Positions 43,532 to 51,943 of a stretch of 64,000 bases of DNA are shown piece after piece. The notes beneath the pieces are model-generated. The model was given only the letters and a program-made list of their open reading frames with translations, was not told the DNA's origin and made no database searches. Each line of letters opens with the position of its first letter. Positions within the stretch are counted from its first letter, which is position 1. A program made the translations under genes and the position numbers. This stretch comes from Pseudomonas sp. B33.4 (lineage in GTDB: Bacteria > Pseudomonadota > Gammaproteobacteria > Pseudomonadales > Pseudomonadaceae), in contig NZ_CP140706.1 in the NCBI RefSeq assembly GCF_034555375.1, positions 3,587,001-3,651,000 of the forward strand, written 5' to 3'.

Positions 43532-43690
43532 TTGGCCGGTTTGCTGGTGGCGTTGTTGGCGGCGGGCCTGGGCACACAAGGCGTGATCCTGATTCTGGCC
43601 GTCCTGACTATGCTGCTGGGCACCGCAGCGGTATGGTGGTTCGCTGACAGCAGAGGACCCCTGAATGCCGAAGAAACCACTGGCGCCTAG
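43532..43690 (+). pseudogene. C-terminal remnant of an MFS-type transporter
   Basis: An in-frame stop (taa, 43526-43528) precedes a 52-codon reading frame. It reads two hydrophobic helices (LLVALLAAGLGTQGVILILAVLTMLLGTAAVWWF), then ADSRGPLNAEETTGA and a stop. This is the shape of the last helices and tail of an MFS permease. Host-like GC and codon use resume exactly here after the AT-rich acyltransferase gene. It looks as if the islet replaced the 5' part of the transporter gene. Confidence 0.55.
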
Positions 43691-43874
43691 AGAAAACGCA
43701 ACCGCCGCCGACATCGAGCGCTCGATTCAAGCCCTGAACAAAATGGCCGAGCGCTTGTGGGGCGAAGGCCGGGAAGCCGAGGCGAAAGCGCTGCTCGATG
43801 CCCTCGATGCGTTGAACCGGGCGCTCGACCGCATCAGGATTGGAGAAAGTCGCCGAGCGGCGACGCTCCATTGA
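43665..43874 (+). CDS. Small hypothetical protein, 69 aa
   Basis: It begins inside the tail of the MFS remnant (26-base overlap), as expected for a gene once translated after an intact transporter. It is all-helical and charged (TAADIERSIQALNKMAERLWGEGREAEAKALLDALDALNRALDRI). There are no membrane helices. The function is unknown. It may now lack its original promoter. Confidence 0.55.
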   Translation: MPKKPLAPRENATAADIERSIQALNKMAERLWGEGREAEAKALLDALDALNRALDRIRIGESRRAATLH

Positions 43875-43883
43875 GGTGTGGGC

Positions 43884-44297
43884 CTACGGTTTGAGGATCA
43901 GCAACGGCTCACCCTTCTTCACGATGTAAGTCGCCAATTCCGAACCCTTGTCCGCACCCACGTTTTTGGCGACATGCGCCACACCTTCCGGAATGAACAA
44001 CGAATCCCCCGCTTTCAGCGTCACCGGCGCCCTGCCCTCCAGTTGATATTCGAAAGTACCGCTGATCACATACGCGACCTCAACACCGGGATGCGCGTGT
44101 CTTGGCGAGGTCACGCCCGGTTCGAAATCGACGCGAGCCTGAATCACTTCGCGCTCGGCAGCCCCGAGATCCTGGCGAACCAGATCCGTGCGGCTCAAGC
44201 CTTGTTGCCAACTCTTGGCCGGTGCGTCAGCCGCATGGGTGACGCCGATCATTGAAGCGAGTATCGCGGCGCTGGCCAGTAACAATGGACGATGCAT
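43884..44297 (-). CDS. Exported cupin-domain protein
   Basis: The protein is 137 residues. A signal peptide (LLASAAILASMIGVTHA) is followed by one cupin barrel. The metal motif is HAHPGVEVAYVISG and the second motif is GDSLFIPEGVAHVAKN. Exported cupins of this type are common in Pseudomonas; the substrate is unknown. gagagg lies before the ATG. Single gene. Confidence 0.85.
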   Translation of the reverse strand: MHRPLLLASAAILASMIGVTHAADAPAKSWQQGLSRTDLVRQDLGAAEREVIQARVDFEPGVTSPRHAHPGVEVAYVISGTFEYQLEGRAPVTLKAGDSLFIPEGVAHVAKNVGADKGSELATYIVKKGEPLLILKP

Positions 44298-44420
44298 GGT
44301 GTTGCCCTCTCGAACGTAGTGGTGTGGTGGCCTCTACTTTGAGCGGGTCATGTAGGGAGGATGTGTCGTAAACCCCGGGTTTATTGTTCACGTGTGTATC
44401 CACGGCAGATTGATACACGC

Positions 44421-45338
44421 TTATACAAAGGTCTCTCTGGCTAGCGGTTGCGCTAACAGCCATGCCCTGAAGGCGACGATTTTCTTCACCTGTGCCGTTT
44501 CACGGGGCGTCACCAGATAAAAACCCAATTGATCTTTCAAACGCAGATCGAAAGGTACGACCAGACGCCCGGCTCGCAGATCGTCCTCGACATAGGTCGA
44601 ACGGCCAATGCACACGCCCTGCCCGTCAACCGCCGCCTGTACTGCCATCATCGCCAGATCAAAGGTCAACCGTGGCCCCTCGGCGAGTCGCGGCGGTTGG
44701 CCCGCAGCGCTGAGCCAAGTGCTCCAGTCATTAGCTGTCACACCGCTGACCTGCAGCATTGTGTGCCTCGCCAGATCTGCAGGCGTGCTCAATGTCTTCG
44801 CCAGTGCGGGGCTGCACACCGGAAAGATTTCATCGGACATCAAAAAATCGGCCTGCAAGCCCTTCCAGTCACCACGCCCGTAACGAATCGCCGCATCGAT
44901 AGCGCCCTTGCGAAAATCGACCAGCTCAGTGGACGCACTGATCCGCACATCGATATCGGCAAACGCCTGCTGAAAGGACGGCAGTCGCGGCAGCAACCAC
45001 TTCGATGCCACGGACACCAGGGTGCTGATAGTCAGTACGCTTTTGTGGCGTCCTTCAAGCAATTGCTCAGTCGAATAGCGCAGCTCCTGAAACGCCGCAC
45101 GAATGCCCGGCAAATAGGCCTGCCCTTCTTCGCTGAGCGCCAACCCTTCGGCGAGCCGCAGAAACAGATGCACACCCAGCTCCGCTTCGAGTCGACGAAT
45201 CTGGTGGCTGACAGCTGTTTGGGTGACGTTGAGTTCTTCGGCGGCTTTGGTAAAACTCATGTGTCTGGCAGCGGCCTCAAAGGCTCTCAGGCCGTTGAGC
45301 GAAGGTAGTGAGACAGTCATGGAATCAAGGGAGCTCAT
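44421..45338 (-). CDS. GcvA-type LysR-family regulator
   Basis: The protein is 305 residues (299 if ATG 45320 is used; neither start has a strong ribosome site). The winged helix is LPSLNGLRAFEAAARHMSFTKAAEELNVTQTAVSHQIRRLEAELGV, the GcvA subgroup pattern. The effector domain has IDAAIRYGRGDW, typical of GcvA-like proteins. It is divergent from the glutathione S-transferase gene with a 92-base shared region and so probably controls it. Confidence 0.88.
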   Translation of the reverse strand: MSSLDSMTVSLPSLNGLRAFEAAARHMSFTKAAEELNVTQTAVSHQIRRLEAELGVHLFLRLAEGLALSEEGQAYLPGIRAAFQELRYSTEQLLEGRHKSVLTISTLVSVASKWLLPRLPSFQQAFADIDVRISASTELVDFRKGAIDAAIRYGRGDWKGLQADFLMSDEIFPVCSPALAKTLSTPADLARHTMLQVSGVTANDWSTWLSAAGQPPRLAEGPRLTFDLAMMAVQAAVDGQGVCIGRSTYVEDDLRAGRLVVPFDLRLKDQLGFYLVTPRETAQVKKIVAFRAWLLAQPLARETFV

Positions 45339-45430
45339 GAGATTTTGTCATAAGCTAGCACCGTAAATGACCTTTGCGAAAGCTGCGCGGGTGCAGGATT
45401 GTGGCGCCTTCGACATTGCAAGGAAGTGCC

Positions 45431-46042
45431 ATGAAACTGTATTTCGCGCCGATGACCTGCTCGCTTTCCCCGCATATTGTGCTGCGGGAACTGGGTTTGC
45501 CCTTCGAACTGGTTCGCGTCAACAACCAAAGCAAACGCACCGCCGACGGGCGTGACTTTCGTGAGATCAACCCGAAGGGCTACGTCGCCGCATTGCTGCT
45601 GGACAACGGCGAGGTGCTGACGGAGGGGCCAGCGATCCTGCAGTTTTTGGTCGATCAGGTGCCGGGCAACACGCTAGCGCCACCCAATGGCACTTGGGAG
45701 CGAGCGCGTCTGCAAGAACACCTGAACTTCATCAGTTCGGAAATTCACGGTGGCAGTGCACCGCTGTTCAACGCCGAAATCCCGCAAGCGGTCAAAACGA
45801 TTTTCAGACAGAGGCTGTTCAAGCGTCTTGATTATCTGAATCAGCAACTGTCGGATCAGAACGGCCTGATGGGCATATTTGGCGTAGCCGATGCTTATTT
45901 GTTCAGCGTACTGACGTGGCTACCGACGTTCCACATCGACATACAGGACTGGCCGGCACTGGCCACCTATATGCGCCGCATCGCCGCCCGCCCCAGTGTC
46001 ATTGCGGCCATTGCCGCGGAGGCGGCGACGCAGCCTGTCTGA
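45431..46042 (+). CDS. gstA: Glutathione S-transferase (GstA/beta class)
   Basis: The protein is 203 residues. The N-terminal thioredoxin-like domain starts MKLYFAPMTCSLSPHI, with Cys10 as in beta-class GSTs. The EGPAILQFLVDQ motif contacts glutathione. The helical C-terminal domain has FGVADAYLFSVLTW. It conjugates glutathione to electrophiles in the cytoplasm. The ATG 45431 has agga upstream. Confidence 0.88.
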   Translation: MKLYFAPMTCSLSPHIVLRELGLPFELVRVNNQSKRTADGRDFREINPKGYVAALLLDNGEVLTEGPAILQFLVDQVPGNTLAPPNGTWERARLQEHLNFISSEIHGGSAPLFNAEIPQAVKTIFRQRLFKRLDYLNQQLSDQNGLMGIFGVADAYLFSVLTWLPTFHIDIQDWPALATYMRRIAARPSVIAAIAAEAATQPV

Positions 46043-46127
46043 TCGACCTCAGCAGCCATGGAACGGGCCATGTTGGCCCTGAATCTGTAAACTGGCGCGA
46101 TCTTTATTCGCTCAACAAGGGATCAGC

Positions 46128-46508
46128 ATGGCTAACCAAGACATCACCTTCACCCCGGATCCGGACGCAGATTCGATTTCGTCGGACGTCACCACGTTCA
46201 ACGGGATCATGGTGTCCACGCAGATCCCGACCCGTGCCGATGGCAGCCTGGAACTGGGCGATATCACCGTGCAAAGCGAATGCACCCTGCAGGCGTTGAA
46301 AGTTGCACTGGAGCGCGCCGGCAGCTCGATGGATCGGGTGATGCACCTGACCATTTATCTGACCGATATGGCCGATCGCGCGGCATTCAATGAGGTTTAC
46401 AAGCGCTACTTCGCCAAGCCATGGCCGGTGCGTGCGGCAGTGGGTGTGGCCTCGCTGGCAGTTGAAGGAATGCGTGTGGAAGTGACTGCGATGGCGGCCA
46501 AGGCCTGA
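46128..46508 (+). CDS. RidA-family protein
   Basis: The protein is 126 residues. The YjgF/RidA fold is recognisable from VMHLTIYLTDMADRAAFNEVYKRYF and the C-terminal pattern PVRAAVGVASLAVEGMRVEVTAMA with the Arg and Glu of the active site. RidA proteins hydrolyse reactive enamine/imine intermediates. The ATG has aaggga upstream. Single gene. Confidence 0.85.
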   Translation: MANQDITFTPDPDADSISSDVTTFNGIMVSTQIPTRADGSLELGDITVQSECTLQALKVALERAGSSMDRVMHLTIYLTDMADRAAFNEVYKRYFAKPWPVRAAVGVASLAVEGMRVEVTAMAAKA

Positions 46509-46674
46509 TTTTTTTCGCAGCAGTCCGTAGGCTGCCCTCACAAATTTGGGGGCGGTCGAACGCATTGAAAAATAAATAGGGCGCTAGCCAAACACAGCGT
46601 GCGGATTGAGACGGTTAGCAGGCGCCGCTACGTACACTTCAAGGCATTTGCCTCAAGCGTTTATCCAGCCAAAC

Positions 46675-47133
46675 TTAAAGAGGACCGGTTGCCAGAAGAA
46701 ATAGCTTCCCTTCTGATACTTGATATGTTTTGCCCTCGTGCACGACCTCAAACTTGAATGTTGCCGAGATCGAATCGTTCAATTTTTCGCGGTTAAATGT
46801 AATCTCTCCGTTTTGCGCATACAACACTTCCGACGCTACCGTCATGACCCCCTGTACATCACTCCCCTGCCCTCCAATCTTATGTGTACCGTCCTTCAGG
46901 GAGCGACTTATTACAAATGAAATGATTTCCGTGGAATGTTGACCAATAACACTGAACACTTTTTCCGTGCCGAAATAGAGCTTCCGCGTAGCGGAGAATT
47001 TCGGGGTGCCAATGCCCGGATGAGCGGGATCAATGATTGCCTTGTAGTACTCTTCGGCCGGGGCCTCACGCCGAGACTTCAACGATGCAGTATCAGTGAT
47101 ACCAAGGTATGTAAAAGCGCTGTTACTTTTCAT
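46675..47133 (-). CDS. Hypothetical protein, about 152 aa
   Basis: ATG 47133 has ggag about 9 bases upstream; ATG 47154 would add seven residues. There is no signal peptide or membrane helix. The sequence is beta-rich with Ser/Thr/Val (KLYFGTEKVFSVIGQHSTEIISFVISRSL, ISATFKFEVVHEGKTYQVSEGKLFLLA). It is AT-richer than its neighbours. I do not recognise it. It lies alone between convergent and divergent regions; 46509-46674 and 47155-47358 hold no gene. Confidence 0.5.
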   Translation of the reverse strand: MKSNSAFTYLGITDTASLKSRREAPAEEYYKAIIDPAHPGIGTPKFSATRKLYFGTEKVFSVIGQHSTEIISFVISRSLKDGTHKIGGQGSDVQGVMTVASEVLYAQNGEITFNREKLNDSISATFKFEVVHEGKTYQVSEGKLFLLATGPL

Positions 47134-47358
47134 AGCCTGAAGCTCCATTTTCATGTGTGGTGTATATCCGTGAACCTTTTTCTATTCACCACCTGATACT
47201 TATGTTTTTAATCCGGCAGCACAACTGACAGACTTTACAGTTACGCGCTATGCGTATTTATGTTAAGCGCTAGTTACCCGACATCGGTACACGGATGCCG
47301 CCCAGCCGTTTCGCAGGTACAATACGCGCCTAACCGTGACAGCCTGACTAAAAAAACT

Positions 47359-49347
47359 ATGTCCTTGCCCAAGCATCACCTGGAATTGCTCAGCCCTGCC
47401 CGCGATGTCGCCATCGCCCGTGAGGCGATCCTGCACGGCGCCGACGCCGTGTACATCGGCGGCCCGAGCTTCGGTGCGCGCCACAACGCCTGTAATGAAG
47501 TCGGCGAAATCGCCGAATTGGTGGAGTTTGCCCGCAAGTATCACGCGCGCATTTTCACCACCATCAACACCATCCTGCACGACAACGAACTGGAGCCGGC
47601 GCGCAAGCTGATCCATCAGTTGTACGACGCCGGCGTCGACGCGCTGATCGTTCAGGATCTGGGCGTGATGGAACTGGACATTCCGCCGATCGAGCTGCAC
47701 GCCTCGACCCAGACCGACATCCGCACCCTAGAGCGGGCGAAGTTCCTTGATCAGGCCGGTTTCTCGCAGCTTGTTCTGGCCCGTGAGCTGAACCTGCAGG
47801 AAATCCGCGCGATCGCCGAAGAAACCGACGCCGCCATCGAGTTCTTCATTCATGGCGCGTTGTGCGTGGCCTTCTCCGGCCAGTGCAACATCTCTCACGC
47901 GCAGACCGGTCGCAGCGCCAACCGTGGCGACTGCTCGCAGGCGTGCCGTTTGCCGTACACCCTCAAAGATGAAAAGGGTGGCGTGATCGCTTACGAAAAA
48001 CACCTGCTGTCGATGAAAGACAACAACCAGAGCGCCAACATCCGCGCCCTGGTTGAAGCCGGTGTGCGCTCGTTCAAGATCGAAGGTCGCTACAAGGACA
48101 TGGGCTATGTGAAGAACATCACCGCCTATTACCGCCAGCGCCTCGACGACGTGCTCGACGACCGCCCGGACCTGGCCCGCGCTTCCAGCGGTCGCACCGC
48201 GCATTTCTTCCTGCCGGACCCGGAAAAGACTTTCCACCGCGGCAGCACCGATTACTTCGTCACCGATCGCAAGATCGACATCGGCGCTTTCGACTCGCCG
48301 ACCTTCACCGGCCTGCCAGTGGGCACCGTCGAGAAAGTCGGCAAACGCGACATGCAGGTCGTCACTCAGGAGCCGCTGTCCAACGGTGACGGCTTGAACG
48401 TGCTGGTCAAACGCGAAGTGGTCGGTTTCCGCGCCAACATCGCCGAAGCCAAAGGCGAGTTCGAAGAAGACGGCGAGAAGCGCTACCGCTATCGCGTCGA
48501 GCCGAACGAAATGCCCGAAGGCTTGTTCAAGCTGCGCCCGAATCACCCGCTCAATCGCAACCTCGATCACAACTGGCAACAGGCCCTGCAAAAGACCTCT
48601 TCGGAGCGTCGCGTGGCCCTGAGCTGGGTCGCTCGTCTGCGTGAAGAACAACTGGAAGTGACCGCCACCAGCGAAGAAGGCATCAACGCCAGCGTCACCC
48701 TGCCCGGTCCGTTCGGTGTCGCTAACAAACCTGAGCAAGCGCTGGAGCAATTGCGCGATCTGCTCGGCCAGCTCGGCACCACGCAGTACCACGCCACCGA
48801 CATCAAGCTGGATGCGCCACAGGCGTTCTTCATCCCCAACTCGCAGCTCAAAGCCCTGCGCCGTGAAGTGATCGAGAACCTGACCGCCGCCCGTGTCGCC
48901 GCGCACCCGCGTGGCAGCCGTAAAGCGGAAACCAGCCCGCCGCCGGTATACCCGGATTCGCACCTGACCTTCCTCGCCAACGTCTACAACCAGAAGGCGC
49001 GCGACTTCTACCACCGTCACGGCGTGAAGCTGATCGACGCGGCGTATGAAGCGCACGAAGAGCCGGGTGAAGTGCCGGTGATGATCACCAAGCACTGCCT
49101 GCGTTTCTCCTTCAACCTGTGCCCGAAACAGGCGAAAGGCGTGACCGGCGTGCGCACCAAAGTCGCGCCGATGCAGTTGATCCACGGCGATGAAGTGCTG
49201 ACACTGAAGTTCGATTGCAAGCCGTGCGAAATGCACATCATCGGCAAGATGAAAGGCCACATCCTCAACCTGCCGCAACCGGGCAGCGTGGTCGGCCACA
49301 TCAGCCCCGAAGACCTGATGAAAACCATTCCGCGCGCACCGCACTGA
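47359..49347 (+). CDS. rlhA: U32-family 23S rRNA C2501 hydroxylase (RlhA/YdcP)
   Basis: The protein is 662 residues, the length of E. coli YdcP/RlhA rather than the shorter YegQ/TrhP. The U32 core is present: LELLSPARDVAIAREAILHGADAVYIGGPSFGAR, FIHGALCVAFSGQCNISHA, RGDCSQACRLPY. Later Cys pairs HCLRFSFNLCPK and KPCEMHI are consistent with an iron-sulfur site. RlhA hydroxylates C2501 of 23S rRNA in E. coli with a prephenate-dependent route. The start at 47359 follows an A-rich ribosome region. Single gene. Confidence 0.85.
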   Translation: MSLPKHHLELLSPARDVAIAREAILHGADAVYIGGPSFGARHNACNEVGEIAELVEFARKYHARIFTTINTILHDNELEPARKLIHQLYDAGVDALIVQDLGVMELDIPPIELHASTQTDIRTLERAKFLDQAGFSQLVLARELNLQEIRAIAEETDAAIEFFIHGALCVAFSGQCNISHAQTGRSANRGDCSQACRLPYTLKDEKGGVIAYEKHLLSMKDNNQSANIRALVEAGVRSFKIEGRYKDMGYVKNITAYYRQRLDDVLDDRPDLARASSGRTAHFFLPDPEKTFHRGSTDYFVTDRKIDIGAFDSPTFTGLPVGTVEKVGKRDMQVVTQEPLSNGDGLNVLVKREVVGFRANIAEAKGEFEEDGEKRYRYRVEPNEMPEGLFKLRPNHPLNRNLDHNWQQALQKTSSERRVALSWVARLREEQLEVTATSEEGINASVTLPGPFGVANKPEQALEQLRDLLGQLGTTQYHATDIKLDAPQAFFIPNSQLKALRREVIENLTAARVAAHPRGSRKAETSPPPVYPDSHLTFLANVYNQKARDFYHRHGVKLIDAAYEAHEEPGEVPVMITKHCLRFSFNLCPKQAKGVTGVRTKVAPMQLIHGDEVLTLKFDCKPCEMHIIGKMKGHILNLPQPGSVVGHISPEDLMKTIPRAPH

Positions 49348-49418
49348 GTGGATGGCGTGTGCGGTGCTTCGGCGCCGCGCACGCCTGCGTTACCAACGCC
49401 TGGCCAAATCGCAGGCAT

Positions 49419-49456
49419 AAAAAAACGCCAACTTCTTGCGAAGTTGGCGTTTTTTT
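49419..49456. terminator. Bidirectional terminator between rlhA and tRNA-Gln
   Basis: A strong stem: a-run then cgccaacttc / gaagttggcg then a T-run, loop ttgc. It can stop rlhA (plus) and tRNA-Gln (minus) transcription. Confidence 0.9.
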
Positions 49457-49462
49457 CGAATA

Positions 49463-49537
49463 TGGCAGGGGCGGCTGGATTCGAACCAACGCATGGCAGG
49501 ATCAAAACCTGCTGCCTTACCGCTTGGCGACGCCCCT
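49463..49537 (-). tRNA. tRNA-Gln(UUG)
   Basis: A 75-base tRNA read on the minus strand. Acceptor AGGGGCG pairs with CGCCCCT, then G and encoded CCA. The anticodon arm is GCAGG-TTTTGAT-CCTGC (anticodon TTG). The T arm contains GGTTCGAATCC. Confidence 0.96.
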
Positions 49538-49856
49538 ACTGCTCTTTCCAGCTACTTCGTTAGGTTCGCTGTGAGAACGGGGCGCAATTTACCAAGGTTT
49601 TTTGCCTTTGGGAAGCGCCAAGTGAAATATTTTTTGTTTTAAAACAGCGACTTATTATTTTGGCCTGAATCAGGTCCATGCTGAGCCGGCTTCGCCGCCG
49701 TGTATCACACTGTGTACGAACCCCACCGCGACACATCGACTTTCAACAAAGCCGTTTTACGACACAGCCCAGATACGTCCCAACGCTCAAATGCACTCAA
49801 GGTTTCAAGGGTTCATTCAGACCCCTTGACCAAAGGCTCGCAAAGGAGACGTCACC
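49538..49856. other. 319-base intergenic region
   Basis: It contains the tRNA-Gln promoter on the minus side and the leader of the epoxide-hydrolase-like gene on the plus side. A/T-rich runs near 49620-49660 are plausible promoter DNA, but no clear -35/-10 pair or known operator stands out. No gene. Confidence 0.6.
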
Positions 49857-50885
49857 ATGAAGATGGCACTGCACACCCGCAAAACCGCGTTCGGTTTGTC
49901 GATTCTGGCTTTGTCGTTGTTCGGCGCTTTTGGCACCACTCAAGCGCAAAGCGCTGAACCCGCCGCCGTCAGCTATTCCGCGCCCTCGCCTTTCGGCCCG
50001 CTCAAGCATGTGAAGGCCGGCGTGCTCGACGTCGCCTATGCCGAAACCGGCCCCGCGAATGGCCCAGTGGTGATCCTGCTGCACGGCTGGCCCTACGACA
50101 TTCACAGCTACGACGAAGTCGCGCCACTGCTGGCGGCCAAGGGATATCGGGTGTTGATGCCCTATGCCCGGGGTTATGGCGATACGCAGTTCCTCTCCAA
50201 AGACACCCTGCGCAATGGTCAACCGGCGGCGCTGGCCAGTGACGTCATCGACTTCATGGATGCGCTGAAGATCAAGCAAGCGGTACTCGGCGGTTATGAC
50301 TGGGGCGCACGGTCGGCGGACATCGTTTCGGCGTTGTGGCCGGAACGTGTGAAAGCGCTGGTCTCGGTCAGTGGTTACCTGATCGGTAATCAAGCCGCCG
50401 GGCAAAACCCGCTGCCGCCCAAGGCTGAATTGCAGTGGTGGTATCAGTTCTACTTTGCGACGGACCGTGGCCGTGCCGGTTACGAGAAGAACACCCACGA
50501 CTTCGCCAAATTGATCTGGCAGACCGCTTCACCGCAATGGAAATTCGACGACGCCACGTTCGACCGCAGCGCCAAAGCGCTGGAGAATCCCGATCACGTT
50601 GATATCACCGTGTTCAACTACCGCTGGCGCCTCGGCTTGGTCCAAGGCGAAGAGAAGTACGCCGCGCTGGAGCAGAAGCTCGCCACCGCGCCGTCGATCA
50701 GCGTGCCGACCATTACTCTTGAAGGCGACGCCAACGGTGCGCCGCACCCGGCGCCGGAGGATTACGCCAAGCGCTTTACCGGCAAGTATCAGTTCCGCTT
50801 GATCAATGGCGGGATTGGCCACAACTTGCCGCAGGAAGATCCGCAGGCGTTTGCCAAAGCCGTGATCGACGCTGACCACCTGTAG
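49857..50885 (+). CDS. Exported alpha/beta hydrolase, epoxide-hydrolase type
   Basis: The protein is 342 residues. A signal peptide (FGLSILALSLFGAFGTTQAQ) is followed by an alpha/beta hydrolase fold. The oxyanion motif is LLHGWP. The nucleophile elbow is GGYDWGA with Asp, not Ser, which points to epoxide hydrolase or haloalkane dehalogenase chemistry. The likely catalytic His is in GGIGHNLPQED. The lid region has paired aromatic residues (WWYQFYF). The ATG has aaggag upstream and a perfect terminator follows. It acts in the periplasm or outside; the substrate is unknown. Confidence 0.85.
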   Translation: MKMALHTRKTAFGLSILALSLFGAFGTTQAQSAEPAAVSYSAPSPFGPLKHVKAGVLDVAYAETGPANGPVVILLHGWPYDIHSYDEVAPLLAAKGYRVLMPYARGYGDTQFLSKDTLRNGQPAALASDVIDFMDALKIKQAVLGGYDWGARSADIVSALWPERVKALVSVSGYLIGNQAAGQNPLPPKAELQWWYQFYFATDRGRAGYEKNTHDFAKLIWQTASPQWKFDDATFDRSAKALENPDHVDITVFNYRWRLGLVQGEEKYAALEQKLATAPSISVPTITLEGDANGAPHPAPEDYAKRFTGKYQFRLINGGIGHNLPQEDPQAFAKAVIDADHL

Positions 50886-50894
50886 AAACAAAAA

Positions 50895-50926
50895 AAGCAG
50901 TCAGCCGCAAAGGCTGACTGCTTGAT
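50895..50926 (+). terminator. Rho-independent terminator of the hydrolase gene
   Basis: A 12-bp stem aagcagtcagcc / ggctgactgctt with loop gcaaa, 10 bases after the stop. Confidence 0.88.
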
Positions 50927-50980
50927 TACTTGAGGGTGGGATTGAGGGATGGTCACGTTTTACAGATTCTTTGCCTGAAC

Positions 50981-51059
50981 GGGCGTCATCGCGAGCAGGC
51001 TCACTCCTACATTTGGAATGCGTCCCCCTGTAGGAGTGAGCCTGCTCGCGATGACGCCC
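50981..51059. repeat. REP doublet, class I, opposite arrangement
   Basis: Arms gggcgtcatcgcgagcaggctcactcctaca (50981 onward) and its complement (ending 51059). Here the tgtagga ends face the centre, the reverse of the other class I doublets in the window. Confidence 0.88.
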
Positions 51060-51094
51060 GACCAAACACCCTCAACCCCGACTAACGTGCGCGA

Positions 51095-51451
51095 TCACTC
51101 AGTTGGCACAACAAGATCCAACGCTTTGTTCACCGCCAACTCCCCCAACATGACCACTTGCGCAATGCCCAGTAGGGTATGACGGTTCGATCCCTCCAGC
51201 ACGCCAGCAAAATTGCCGAGCATGACCGTGGCGGATGCGAGCGAACCGCTGGCATTGCTCAGCAAGGACTCGGCGTCGGATTGCGGGTTGACCATGAACA
51301 TCGTGCTGGGCGTATAGGGTGTGGCCATGATCGCGGCGGGCAACAGGTAATGGTCGAGCGCACGCTCTGCCGCTTCGTGCAGCTTTCTTGAATTGGGCGA
51401 TGCGTACGGGGACACCAGGTCTGTGACCGGTGGTTCAGGTGGCTGAGACAT
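51095..51451 (-). CDS. DUF6124 family protein (second copy of tandem pair)
   Basis: The protein is 118 residues from ATG 51451 with ggag upstream; the extension to 51565 has no ribosome site. The start SQPPEPPVTDLVSPYASPNSRKLHEAAERALDHYL and the later FMVNPQSDAESLLSNASGSLASATVML match the Pseudomonas-restricted DUF6124 family. It is small, helical and cytoplasmic. The function is unknown. It follows a related gene by 119 bases, so the two are a tandem duplication. Confidence 0.75.
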   Translation of the reverse strand: MSQPPEPPVTDLVSPYASPNSRKLHEAAERALDHYLLPAAIMATPYTPSTMFMVNPQSDAESLLSNASGSLASATVMLGNFAGVLEGSNRHTLLGIAQVVMLGELAVNKALDLVVPTE

Positions 51452-51570
51452 CAGCTTAAACTCCAGACAAGAACCGTTGGCGGCTCTTTGATAGAAGGCG
51501 TGAAGCGTCGCGATTGCGGACGCTTCCGTGCAAATGAGGGGGCACACCCCCTCGCCTATCTGCATCGCGA

Positions 51571-51936
51571 CTAGTGCGGCAAGCGCTGGTTATCCAGAAC
51601 TCGACCGACCACCAGCTCACTGAGCATGATCACCTGTTGCAGGATCAGCATCTTTTTGCGCTGTGAAGGGTCGATCACGTCGGCGAGATCTCGGGCCATG
51701 TCACTGGCGCAGGACAAGGTTTCAGTGGCTTCGACGAGTAATGTTTCGTTATCAACCGTGGGGTCGATGAGGTAGATCTTGCCGGTCTTGCGGGTGGGTA
51801 TTGAAGTCTTCAGCGCGGAAGGATTGAGGTAGAAGTTGATCGCGCGGTCGGTGGCCTCTTTGATGTTTTGAGGTTCGAGCGCGGCGTCGTAGGGGATTGG
51901 ATCGGTTTCTGGCGGGTTTGGCGTAATTTTGAACAT
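51571..51936 (-). CDS. DUF6124 family protein (first copy, behind structured leader)
   Basis: The protein is 121 residues from ATG 51936 (MFKITPNPPETDP). It shares the plan of the downstream copy: proline-rich start, AATDRAINFYL, a short middle, then ETLLVEATETLSCASDMARDL and a helical end (ILQQVIMLSELVVGRVLD). Identity to the neighbour is limited, so the duplication is old. Its ribosome site (gag in gcgagtgtc) lies inside a 10-base inverted repeat of the leader, which suggests structural control of translation. Confidence 0.75.
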   Translation of the reverse strand: MFKITPNPPETDPIPYDAALEPQNIKEATDRAINFYLNPSALKTSIPTRKTGKIYLIDPTVDNETLLVEATETLSCASDMARDLADVIDPSQRKKMLILQQVIMLSELVVGRVLDNQRLPH

Positions 51937-51943
51937 AGATGAC

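Noticed and set aside
41289..43900. Possible tRNA-Ser attachment site repeat for the islet
   Set aside because: I looked for a second copy of the tRNA 3' end (gttcgaatcccatcgcctccgcca region) downstream and saw none, so site-specific integration is not claimed.
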